Shown here: in pieces, positions 29,841 to 40,169 of the stretch
Position numbering within the stretch: position 1 is the first letter of the stretch
How the letters are laid out: each line of letters opens with the position of its first letter
NCBI GenBank assembly: GCA_943330915.2
Contig: CALQJO020000013.1
Location: forward strand, 1-52,786
Direction: 5' to 3'
Length of the DNA: 52,786 nucleotides
Source: Rhodoferax sp. OV413
Lineage (GTDB): Bacteria > Pseudomonadota > Gammaproteobacteria > Pseudomonadales > Pseudohongiellaceae
Translations under genes and position numbers: made by a program
The notes under the pieces: generated by a model
What the model saw: the letters and a program-made list of their open reading frames with translations, nothing else
Told to the model about the DNA's origin: nothing
Database searches by the model: none

Positions 29841-29855
29841 ACAGGCTGACACACC

Positions 29856-32488
<2,633 letters not shown>

Positions 32489-32492
<4 letters not shown>

Positions 32493-32848
32493 ACAACACC
32501 AATGTCGACAAGGCGCCGGCCGCGCTGATCAAAATCGCGATACCAACAGCCGAGATGCTAACTGCGTGTTACATGCCGTTTCTGGAGCGCAAGGGGCTGT
32601 TTATTCCCTCCGCTCAGCAAAGAAGCGTGGGGGAAACAGTTTTTTTGGTTTTGCGCTTGGGTGCCGAAAGCAGTTTTTCCGCTGGCAGCGCCAGCGTTTG
32701 CTGGATCACACCCACGCATTGCAGCGATGGGCGTATTGCCGGGTTCGGATTGCATTTTGATGATGAGCACGGAGAATTGGCGCAATCCGTACAAACAAGT
32801 CTGCTCCGGAATAATCATCATGGTGCGGAGCGCTCTTATACACTTTGA
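32489..32848 (+). CDS. pilZ: PilZ domain type IV pilus control protein
   Basis: The 119-residue single-domain protein has beta-strand pattern and position (directly after holB) as for PilZ of Pseudomonas, a protein needed for type IV pilus assembly. It lacks the RxxxR / DxSxxG c-di-GMP binding motifs of other PilZ domains, as does Pseudomonas PilZ. So it probably acts by protein contacts and not by c-di-GMP binding. No pilus structural genes are in the window, and tatD, often next in this order, is absent. Confidence 0.88.
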
Positions 32849-32919
32849 GCCTGTCTCTGGGCTAGAATGAAATCTCAAATTTCAGGGTCTATGTTCTCAC
32901 CCTTATCAGGAGTAATCCC

Positions 32920-33444
32920 ATGAATAGATCTCGATTTTTTGGCAGGGGTTGGCTTACACCATTTTCCATTGTTTTCATGATGTTTCTGGCATCGTGTTCT
33001 GCCGACAATACTGATTCCGTTGCATCAGCCCAAGATGCGGTGATGATGGATTTGTATGCAAGCCCGACCTGCGGTTGCTGTAGTATCTGGCAGGAACATG
33101 CACAGGAACGTGGTTTTGCATTCAATGTTCTTCACCGTGATAACGATGAGTTAACCCTGGAGAAACTGCGTCTGGGGATTAATCTGCGCTACCACTCCTG
33201 TCACACTTCAGTCTCAGCGGATGGCAGCGTCTTCGAAGGTCATGTTCCCGCCTATCTGATTCATCAGTATCTGGCTGCCAAACCAGCAGACAGCATTGGA
33301 CTTGCTGTGCCAGGCATGCCTTTGGGAAGCCCTGGAATGGAAGCAGGGGATAGGTTAAATCCTTATGATGTGTTGCTACTGAAAACCGATGGCAGCACTG
33401 AGGTATATGCCAGTATTTCTAATCTGCAGATGCAATATCAGTAA
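32920..33444 (+). CDS. DUF411 family lipoprotein, probable metal-binding
   Basis: This 174-residue protein has a lipobox (LASC, Cys26), so it is likely a membrane-anchored lipoprotein. The DUF411 core has YASPTCGCC (Cys51, Cys53, Cys54), HSCHTSV and AVPGMPLGSPGME. DUF411 proteins are often near copper or other metal genes and resemble a thioredoxin-like fold, but the function is not established. The gene stands alone after pilZ with AGGAG upstream. Its stop abuts the stop of the convergent oxidase gene with no spacer. Confidence 0.85.
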   Translation: MNRSRFFGRGWLTPFSIVFMMFLASCSADNTDSVASAQDAVMMDLYASPTCGCCSIWQEHAQERGFAFNVLHRDNDELTLEKLRLGINLRYHSCHTSVSADGSVFEGHVPAYLIHQYLAAKPADSIGLAVPGMPLGSPGMEAGDRLNPYDVLLLKTDGSTEVYASISNLQMQYQ

Positions 33445-34638
33445 TCAGAAAATTGCTGAGCCCCGGATTTCACTGGCTACCAACTCTGCTACCGCAAGAC
33501 TGGCGGTCAGTCCCGGGGACTCAATACCAAACAATTGCCATAATCCGCTAATGAGATGTTTGTCCGCGTTCTGGATCAAAAAGTCGGCAGGCTCGCCGTT
33601 GCTGGTTACCAGTCTTGGCCTGATACCGGCATAGTCTGTGTGTAAACGTTGTGCATCCAGCTCAGGGTAGTAACGCCTGATTTCCTTTTCAAACAGTGGG
33701 ATGCGTGCAGGATCTAGAGACAGATCCAGACAGTCCACTGCTTCAATGTCCGGACCGAAACGACACTGTCCGCCAAGATCCAGGGTGGCATGAATGCCCA
33801 ATCCTCGGTACGCAGGATCAGGAACTGGGTATATCAAGTGTGTGAAAGGACTTTTTCCGGACAGTCGCATGTAACTGCCCTTGATAAACTGAATGTGTGG
33901 AATGAAGGCTGGATCAAGGCCGTCGATTGCGCCAGCCACGCTGACTGCGTGCAGGCCCGCACAGTTAATCAGCACACGGGTGCGTAAAGTCAGCTCCTCC
34001 GCGCCAGATTGCAGTTTAAGTTCAAAACCGCAGTGTTGATTATCAACTTTCGAATGCTGCAGTTTGGTGCGACACGCCAGCACCACACCGCCTGATTGCG
34101 CTTCACGCAGCAGATGCTGCATGTAATCATGACTGTCGATAATGCCGGTTTCGGGGGACCACAGGGCAATGTCAGCGTGGACGTTGGGCTCCATCACTGC
34201 GATCTGGTCTTTTTCGATGAATTGCAGAGAATTGACACCGTTTGCATGTGCTCGCTGCAGTATCGCCTCCAGCGCAGACTGCTCAGTGCGGTTGGCAACA
34301 ATCAGCTTGCCGGTGCGTTTATACGGTATGGATAAGCTATTGCAGTAGTCGTACAGCAACTCCTTACCGCGAACGCAGCAACGCGCCTTCAGGCTGCCGG
34401 GTGGGTAATAAATGCCTGCATGAATCACTTCACTGTTGTGACTGCTGGTCTCCATGCCGACATAACTATGTTGCTCCAGAACAACAATCTGTCGGGAGGG
34501 GAAGGCCCTGACCAGTTCCCTGGCCAGCGCCAAACCGATAACCCCGGCGCCGACAATACAGATATCAACGCTGTCGCCGGCTGTAGTCTGATCAGAAGGC
34601 AGAGGCGCCTCCAACACTGCGGGGATCTGAACTGCCAT
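33445..34638 (-). CDS. FAD-dependent oxidoreductase, LhgO/L-2-hydroxyglutarate oxidase-like
   Basis: The 397-residue protein starts, after about 22 variable residues, with an FAD-binding Rossmann fold (CIVGAGVIGLALARELV). It carries SSHNSEVIHAGIYYPPGS, which is characteristic of the L-2-hydroxyglutarate dehydrogenase/LhgO group. The end GIESPGLTASLAVAE fits the group. The likely reaction is oxidation of L-2-hydroxyglutarate to 2-oxoglutarate with electrons to quinone, but substrate is inferred from the family. The start is uncertain: ATG 34638 lies inside the upstream ggt gene (47-bp overlap) and has a weak ribosome site. Confidence 0.82.
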   Translation of the reverse strand: MAVQIPAVLEAPLPSDQTTAGDSVDICIVGAGVIGLALARELVRAFPSRQIVVLEQHSYVGMETSSHNSEVIHAGIYYPPGSLKARCCVRGKELLYDYCNSLSIPYKRTGKLIVANRTEQSALEAILQRAHANGVNSLQFIEKDQIAVMEPNVHADIALWSPETGIIDSHDYMQHLLREAQSGGVVLACRTKLQHSKVDNQHCGFELKLQSGAEELTLRTRVLINCAGLHAVSVAGAIDGLDPAFIPHIQFIKGSYMRLSGKSPFTHLIYPVPDPAYRGLGIHATLDLGGQCRFGPDIEAVDCLDLSLDPARIPLFEKEIRRYYPELDAQRLHTDYAGIRPRLVTSNGEPADFLIQNADKHLISGLWQLFGIESPGLTASLAVAELVASEIRGSAIF

Positions 34639-36277
34639 GCATCACGCCATCTTTGAGCAGAATGGAATTCGCATCGCCGAGGCCATATCCCATGGGTGCC
34701 AGCTCAATGTGACCCATCGAGGTCAACTCCTGTTCTGCGCCATCAACAAGGGCACCCGGTTCAATTCTGACCATGTCAGGTTGCCATTGATGGTGAATAC
34801 GTGGACTGGCGACGGCATCCTCAATATTCATGTCATGATCAATAACGTTAAGAATTACCTGGAACACAGTATTGATAATGGTGGATCCGCCTGGCGATCC
34901 GGTGACCAGAACCGGCTGACCATCACGCGTTACTATCGTTGGTGTCATAGAACTCAGCATACGTTTGCCGGGCTCGATTTTGTTAGCTTCGTCACCTAAT
35001 AAACCGTAGGCATTGGGTTCATTGGGTTTGGCTGAGAAGTCATCCATCTCGTTATTCAGCAGAAATCCGGCACCGGGCACCACGATACGATTGCCGTATC
35101 CAAGATTCAGGGTGGTGGTGAGTGACACCGAGACGCCGTCTTTATCCATCACTGAGAAGTGAGTGGTCTCCAGACTTTCCAGCGGCCAGCTGCCCGCACC
35201 GATGTCCTCGCTGCGGGTGGCTTGCTCGGGGTTGAAGTCAAGGAAACGCTCACGTGCATATTCCTTATCAGTCAGCATTGCCAAAGGAACTGGATAAAAA
35301 TCAGGGTCGCCCATGTGCTCTGCGCGATCGGCGTAGGCGCGCCGCTGTGCTTCGACCATCAGGTGAATGGTCTCAGCAGTGCCCCATCCCATGGCTTTAA
35401 CGTCGTAAGCTTCCAGCATGTTGAGCATTTGAACGACCAGCGCGCCACCAGAGGAGGAAGGCGGCATCGACCAGATGTCATAGCCGCGGTAAGTGCCTTT
35501 GATCGGATCTCTCCACACTGGTTCATAGGCTGCAAGATCCTCCAGCGTAATCATGCCATCCAGGCGGTTCATTTCGTTGACCAATAATTGCGCGGTTTCG
35601 CCTTTGTAGAATCCGTCGCGCCCCTCTGCCGAAATGCGCTTTAAGGTCTCTGCAAGATCTTTCTGTATCCAGATGTCTCCGGGAGCATAGGGCTGGCCGT
35701 TGTTGCTGAAAACCTCCATCGATGCTGGGTAATCACTCATGCTGCCCAATACGCGCTCGAAATCTCCGGCGAGGTCTTCATTCAAGGGGAAACCTTCTTC
35801 AGCGAGCTTGATCGCTGGTGCGATGACCTGTTCGCGGGTCATGGTTCCATGTTTCTCAAGCGCATCAAGCAGGCCAGCGACACTGCCCGGTACACCGGCA
35901 GCCTGGGCACTGTACAAAGATTTGCGACGATCCACATTGCCTGCATCGTCAAGAAACATATCTGGAAATGCGCTGCCAGGGGCCTTTTCGCGGTGATCTT
36001 GCGCAACCACCGAACCATCTTCCAGGCGGATGACCATAAAGCCGCCACCACCGATGTTACCTGCCGATGGATAGGTCACCGCCAATGCAAAACCCACCGC
36101 AACCGCGGCGTCGACGGCATTACCGCCTTGCCTGAGAATTTCGATACCAACATCGGATGCAATCTGCGAGCGTGAGCTCACGACACCATTACTGCCAGAT
36201 ACTGTATTGGCGGCACTGAAGGGCGCAGCAAGAAAGCTGATAACCAGGACATAAACCAGAAAAGATCGTTTAAACAT
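34592..36277 (-). CDS. ggt: Gamma-glutamyltransferase (glutathione hydrolase)
   Basis: The 561-residue periplasmic precursor has a signal peptide (MFKRSFLVYV... AAPFSAANT). It is cut autocatalytically before the Thr of TTHFSV (Thr371), which becomes the nucleophile. NIGGGGFM, GSPGGSTIINTV and the N-terminal GGNAVDAAVA are family motifs. It would hydrolyse or transfer the gamma-glutamyl group of glutathione. ATG 36277 is chosen from the signal peptide and an upstream GAGG. An in-frame ATG at 36382 would add 35 non-homologous residues. It is divergent from glutathione reductase. Confidence 0.95.
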   Translation of the reverse strand: MFKRSFLVYVLVISFLAAPFSAANTVSGSNGVVSSRSQIASDVGIEILRQGGNAVDAAVAVGFALAVTYPSAGNIGGGGFMVIRLEDGSVVAQDHREKAPGSAFPDMFLDDAGNVDRRKSLYSAQAAGVPGSVAGLLDALEKHGTMTREQVIAPAIKLAEEGFPLNEDLAGDFERVLGSMSDYPASMEVFSNNGQPYAPGDIWIQKDLAETLKRISAEGRDGFYKGETAQLLVNEMNRLDGMITLEDLAAYEPVWRDPIKGTYRGYDIWSMPPSSSGGALVVQMLNMLEAYDVKAMGWGTAETIHLMVEAQRRAYADRAEHMGDPDFYPVPLAMLTDKEYARERFLDFNPEQATRSEDIGAGSWPLESLETTHFSVMDKDGVSVSLTTTLNLGYGNRIVVPGAGFLLNNEMDDFSAKPNEPNAYGLLGDEANKIEPGKRMLSSMTPTIVTRDGQPVLVTGSPGGSTIINTVFQVILNVIDHDMNIEDAVASPRIHHQWQPDMVRIEPGALVDGAEQELTSMGHIELAPMGYGLGDANSILLKDGVMHGSSDPRSVGGASAF

Positions 36278-36437
36278 GAAGAATGCCTCAAATTTCAAGT
36301 CAGCAGAGTTGCCGGCAATCCTATCACAAAGAAATTGATGACAGTCACGCAAGTCCTGAGCTGATTTGAAATTTGTGTTCACCGAATCTCAGGTGGGCGT
36401 TATAGTTACAGCATTGTCTTTACGCTCAGAGGTATGA

Positions 36438-37832
36438 ATGCAGCACAACGAATTTGATTTTGACTTTTTTGTCATTGGTGCAGGCTCTGGTGGTGTTCGT
36501 GCTGCCCGCACGGCGGCGGGTTTAGGTGCCAGAACCGCAATTGCCGAGCAACGCTTTTTTGGTGGAACTTGTGTGAATGTGGGCTGCATCCCCAAAAAGC
36601 TTTACACCTACGCCGCTCAGTTTGCTCACCACTGGCGAGATGCAGTGTCATACGGCTGGCAGACTGGAGACCTTCCGGCGTTTGACTGGCAGCGGTTAAA
36701 AGATAATAAAGATAAAGAAATCAATAGACTAAATGGAATTTACCGAAACATTCTTGGCACGGCTGGTGTGCAGATCATCGAAGGACGCGCGATTCTGGAG
36801 GATGTTCACAGGGTGCGTATAGGGGATCAGGTCTTCACAGCACAACACATACTGATCGCCACCGGCGGACATTCAAAAATGCCGGAAATACCAGGAATTG
36901 AGTTGGCGATTGACTCGGATGGATTTTTTGAGCTCACCAAGCAACCCAAGCGAGTGCTTGTTGTTGGGGGAGGGTACATTGCAACTGAACTCGCCGGTGT
37001 GTTTGCCGGTCTGGGTTCAACGGTGCATCTGGTTCACCGGGGGAATGTTCTGTTGGGTGATTTTGACGCAGAGATCGCAAGTTTTGTCACCGAAGCCATC
37101 GCATCGTATACCGATCTGAATCTTCGTTCGCAAGTTTCACGAATCGAAAAACACATAAAAAACAATGAGTCAGGCCATGAATTGCTAGTGACTTTGGATA
37201 ATGGCAGGCAGATAACAGTGGATACCGTTTTATTCGCAACAGGCAGGAAGCCAAGTACTGCAGGCTTGGGCCTTGAAAAGATCGGCGTGCAACTGGATGA
37301 CGGTGGCGGGGTGCATGTTAATGAGTTTTATGAATCGTCTGTCCCTGGCATTTATGCAGTGGGCGATGTTATCAATCGCGTGACATTGACGCCTGTTGCC
37401 TTGGCTGAAGGGCAAATGCTGGCGAGGCGTTTGTTCAGGCAGCCTGATGTGGCTTCAGCACCAGTCATGTCGTACGAACTGATCGCCTCTGCGGTATTCA
37501 GTGATCCTCAGTTAGCAACTGTTGGATTGACAGAGGCGCAGGCCCGGCAGCAGTTTTCTGCCGTTAAAGTATTCAAAAGCAGGTTTCGCCCGCTGAAGCA
37601 TACAATGACCGGGGCTGCCGAGTTTACGTTGATGAAAATGCTGGTTGATCCCGCTACAGATCGCGTATTGGGAGTCCATATGGCTGGTGCGGATGCTGCC
37701 GAGATTATTCAGGGCATGGCCGTGGCGTTGCAGGCAGGCGCAACCAAAGCAGATTTCGACAACACCTTGGGCATTCATCCAACCGCCGCCGAAGAATTTG
37801 TCACCATGCGTACACCGGTATCCGGTAGCTGA
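36438..37832 (+). CDS. gor: Glutathione-disulfide reductase
   Basis: This 464-residue FAD enzyme keeps glutathione reduced. The motifs are IGAGSGGVRAAR (FAD), redox Cys45-Cys50 in GGTCVNVGCIPKK, a second Rossmann fold GGGYIATELAG (179-186), and the C-terminal His447-Glu452 pair in IHPTAAEEF. In the NADPH site one Arg (Arg201) is kept but the second expected Arg is Gly207. The short divergent region with ggt suggests joint control of glutathione turnover. A poor GAGGT site precedes the ATG. Confidence 0.95.
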   Translation: MQHNEFDFDFFVIGAGSGGVRAARTAAGLGARTAIAEQRFFGGTCVNVGCIPKKLYTYAAQFAHHWRDAVSYGWQTGDLPAFDWQRLKDNKDKEINRLNGIYRNILGTAGVQIIEGRAILEDVHRVRIGDQVFTAQHILIATGGHSKMPEIPGIELAIDSDGFFELTKQPKRVLVVGGGYIATELAGVFAGLGSTVHLVHRGNVLLGDFDAEIASFVTEAIASYTDLNLRSQVSRIEKHIKNNESGHELLVTLDNGRQITVDTVLFATGRKPSTAGLGLEKIGVQLDDGGGVHVNEFYESSVPGIYAVGDVINRVTLTPVALAEGQMLARRLFRQPDVASAPVMSYELIASAVFSDPQLATVGLTEAQARQQFSAVKVFKSRFRPLKHTMTGAAEFTLMKMLVDPATDRVLGVHMAGADAAEIIQGMAVALQAGATKADFDNTLGIHPTAAEEFVTMRTPVSGS

Positions 37833-37989
37833 TACCGGTGTAAGCTGTTGAAGATGAATCGGTGCGGGATGATCGCGTTGGCGCTGGCTAGACATGTAGA
37901 TGTCACTACCATCAACAGTAACGTCAGTTTGGGTGCCATTAGATCAGCATTCATCAGGGTGCGGTATAGTTGTAGCTTCTTTACCCCAC

Positions 37990-38019
37990 TATTTCCGGTA
38001 ATAAAGATTACCGGAAATA
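37990..38019. repeat. Perfect 13-bp inverted repeat after gor
   Basis: The perfect stem TATTTCCGGTAAT/ATTACCGGAAATA has a 4-nt loop (AAAG) and sits in the gor/phosphatase convergent spacer (37833-38065). No T run follows on either strand. It could be a terminator that works without a U tract, a binding site for a dimeric regulator, or a remnant mobile-element end. No other gene is visible in this spacer. Confidence 0.8.
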
Positions 38020-38065
38020 TGATAAGGGTGCAGGTAATGCCCTGCAGCGATGGTGGTCAGTGCCA

Positions 38066-38647
38066 TCAATTTCCTGCCGTCGACGGCGTCCAGTCACAAC
38101 CTTCGCATTCCGGGTTGACATCGTTCTCAGCCAGCACCGTGAAAATGAAATCGCGCCAGGTCTCATTGGGCTGCCAGACAGAGTTCATGTCGGCTTTGGC
38201 TTGTGCAACCGGCACATCCTCGTAAATCACTCTGTACAAAAAGCTGAATGCGGTCGCGCGCGCATTTACCTGACAATGCAGCAAGGTTTTGCGGTCGGTA
38301 TCGCGGCGCATGGCGTCTGCAAAGGTGTAAAAGTCCTGCGTCGTTGGCCGAGCCCAATCCACCGGAATATGCACATAATCCATGCCAAGGCTTTTCACCA
38401 GCTGATCTGCATTGGGTACAGCATTGGGATTATTGGTAAATGCCAGATAAATCACTCGTTCAAAACCAGCGTCCCGGACAGTGTTAAATTGTTCAGCGGT
38501 CGGTTGTCCAGCACTGGCAAAGGTATCGCTATACTGTCTGAAGTTTAAAATCTGGCTCAACGCAGGATTGGCGGGTTCCTGAATCTGAGCGACTGCAGCA
38601 GCGCTGCCAAAAACAATTACCATGGTTAATAAAGCCTTAAATATCAT
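38066..38647 (-). CDS. Periplasmic protein tyrosine phosphatase-like protein
   Basis: The 193-residue product has a signal peptide (cleavage near AVA-QIQ). A phosphatase-like fold follows, resembling the small DSP/DUF442 family (QYSDTFASAGQPTAEQF). The P-loop reads HCQVNAR, that is C125-X4-R130 and not the usual C-X5-R, a variant also seen in this family. The substrate is unknown. The start MIFKALLTMV is supported by the signal peptide. It is divergent from the recombinase gene. Confidence 0.75.
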   Translation of the reverse strand: MIFKALLTMVIVFGSAAAVAQIQEPANPALSQILNFRQYSDTFASAGQPTAEQFNTVRDAGFERVIYLAFTNNPNAVPNADQLVKSLGMDYVHIPVDWARPTTQDFYTFADAMRRDTDRKTLLHCQVNARATAFSFLYRVIYEDVPVAQAKADMNSVWQPNETWRDFIFTVLAENDVNPECEGCDWTPSTAGN

Positions 38648-38710
38648 TGTGATGAACTCATTTTATCAAGTGAAAAATGGTGTTGGTATAGACGCTTAAC
38701 TCCGCTGATA

Positions 38711-40048
38711 ATGCTGGCAAAAAAAGCGCTGACGAGCAAGGAAATTGTATTTAAATTCTCGTCTGCCTTGCCTTCAGCTGACGGCACAAGCACACTGGGT
38801 TTACCGCAGGCAGATACGAAAATTTCCGGCATGAAGAGCAAGATTAAAGTCTTACTGCATCCATTGTTTGATACCCGCGAAAGCATGCCCAACCCGTGGC
38901 GGGAACCTCCGCAGTTGCCCGATGCTGTCAAGGCGCAAGTCCCTGTCGGCGCTGCTGAAGACTACCTGCGGGCCTGCGAGTTCCTGTTCAGCTATCGCGG
39001 CAGCGCAGACACACACACGGCTTACCGACGCGAGCTTGAGCATTTTCTGCAATGGTGCTGGTTGCATGCCGGTAATACCTTGAAAGAGATTCAGCGCGAG
39101 CATCTTGAAAGTTATATCGAATTTGCCCGCCAGCCCCCTGATGACTGGACCGGCCACAAACAAGCGCCCCGCTTTATTGATCAGGCTGGCGAGCGCGTGC
39201 TGAATCCTGAATGGCGCCCCTACGTGTGTGCAAAGGATCAGGCTTACAGTCTTTCGCAATCTGGATTGCAGGCTATTTTTGGCGTGCTGAGCAGCTTCTT
39301 TTCGTATCTTGTGCAGGAAAATTATGTGTCGGCTAACCCCGTAGCACATATTCGCCAGAAAGGAAAATTCTTGCGCAAACGTCAGGGGCAGGAAAAGATC
39401 CGGCGCCTGTCGCAGATTCAGTGGGACGTTGTACTGGAAACCGCCGAAAGCATGGCCGCAGACGATCCGCTTCAACACGAACGAACTTTGTTTGTCATGA
39501 GTGCTCTGTTTGGCATGTATCTGCGTATATCCGAGCTAGTGGAGACTGAACGCTGGATTCCGCAGATGGGACACTTTCAGCTCGATCTGGAGGGCAATTG
39601 GTGGTTTTTAACCGTTGGTAAGGGGAATAAAGAGCGTGAGGTATCTGTCAGCAACGCCATGCTGGAGGCATTAAAACGATACCGCCTTGCCCGCGGTCTG
39701 ACCCCACTGCCCGCGCCTGGTGAATCAGCCCCGCTGGTGCATAAAACCCGCGGTAAAGGCGGTATCACCAGCACGCGGCAGATTCGAGGAATTGTGCAGA
39801 AATGTTTCGATCTGTCTGAAGATAAACTGCGCTCGGAAGGGTCTTTTGAGGAAGCAGACAGACTTGCCGGGGCAACCGTACATTGGCTGCGACATACGGG
39901 GATATCCGAGGATGTGAAGTACCGGCCACGTGAGCATGTGCGTGACGATGCCGGACACGGGTCGAGTGCCATTACCGACCGGTATATTGATGTTGAGCGC
40001 GTTGAGAGACATAAAAGCGCGCGCAACAAGCGTATAAAACATGACTGA
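38711..40048 (+). CDS. Tyrosine recombinase/integrase
   Basis: The 445-residue protein has an N-terminal SAM-like core-binding domain (about 80-210: YLRACEFLFSYRGSADTHTAYRRE) and a catalytic domain with Arg272 (MYLRISELVE), Lys304 region (VGKGNKERE), His391-x-x-Arg394 (HWLRHTG), His416 (GHGSS) and Tyr425 (DRYIDVE). All the residues needed for DNA strand exchange are present. No ribosome site is clear: ATG 38711 and ATG 38831 are both possible. No other mobile-element gene or obvious att site flanks it, so it looks like a lone integrase. Confidence 0.88.
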   Translation: MLAKKALTSKEIVFKFSSALPSADGTSTLGLPQADTKISGMKSKIKVLLHPLFDTRESMPNPWREPPQLPDAVKAQVPVGAAEDYLRACEFLFSYRGSADTHTAYRRELEHFLQWCWLHAGNTLKEIQREHLESYIEFARQPPDDWTGHKQAPRFIDQAGERVLNPEWRPYVCAKDQAYSLSQSGLQAIFGVLSSFFSYLVQENYVSANPVAHIRQKGKFLRKRQGQEKIRRLSQIQWDVVLETAESMAADDPLQHERTLFVMSALFGMYLRISELVETERWIPQMGHFQLDLEGNWWFLTVGKGNKEREVSVSNAMLEALKRYRLARGLTPLPAPGESAPLVHKTRGKGGITSTRQIRGIVQKCFDLSEDKLRSEGSFEEADRLAGATVHWLRHTGISEDVKYRPREHVRDDAGHGSSAITDRYIDVERVERHKSARNKRIKHD

Positions 40049-40087
40049 AATATGGCATTACTGTCACGTTAAGTCACCTTGATAGCC

Positions 40088-40114
40088 TTGACAGAGCGCA
40101 ATCAAACGTAATAT
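40088..40114 (+). promoter_or_regulatory. Possible promoter of the tail-specific protease gene
   Basis: TTGACA (40088-40093) and TAATAT (40109-40114) are separated by only 15 bp, shorter than ideal. They lie about 55 bp before the first protease start candidate. Good -35, moderate -10. Confidence 0.35.
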
Positions 40115-40169
40115 CAAGAGTCATTGTGTCAGGATCGTTGAAAGACGCTCGTAATCATGAACATTCATC

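Noticed and set aside
37848-38225. Plus-strand frame of 125 codons after gor
   Set aside because: It runs through the perfect inverted repeat and into the antisense of the phosphatase-like gene, with no family sequence.
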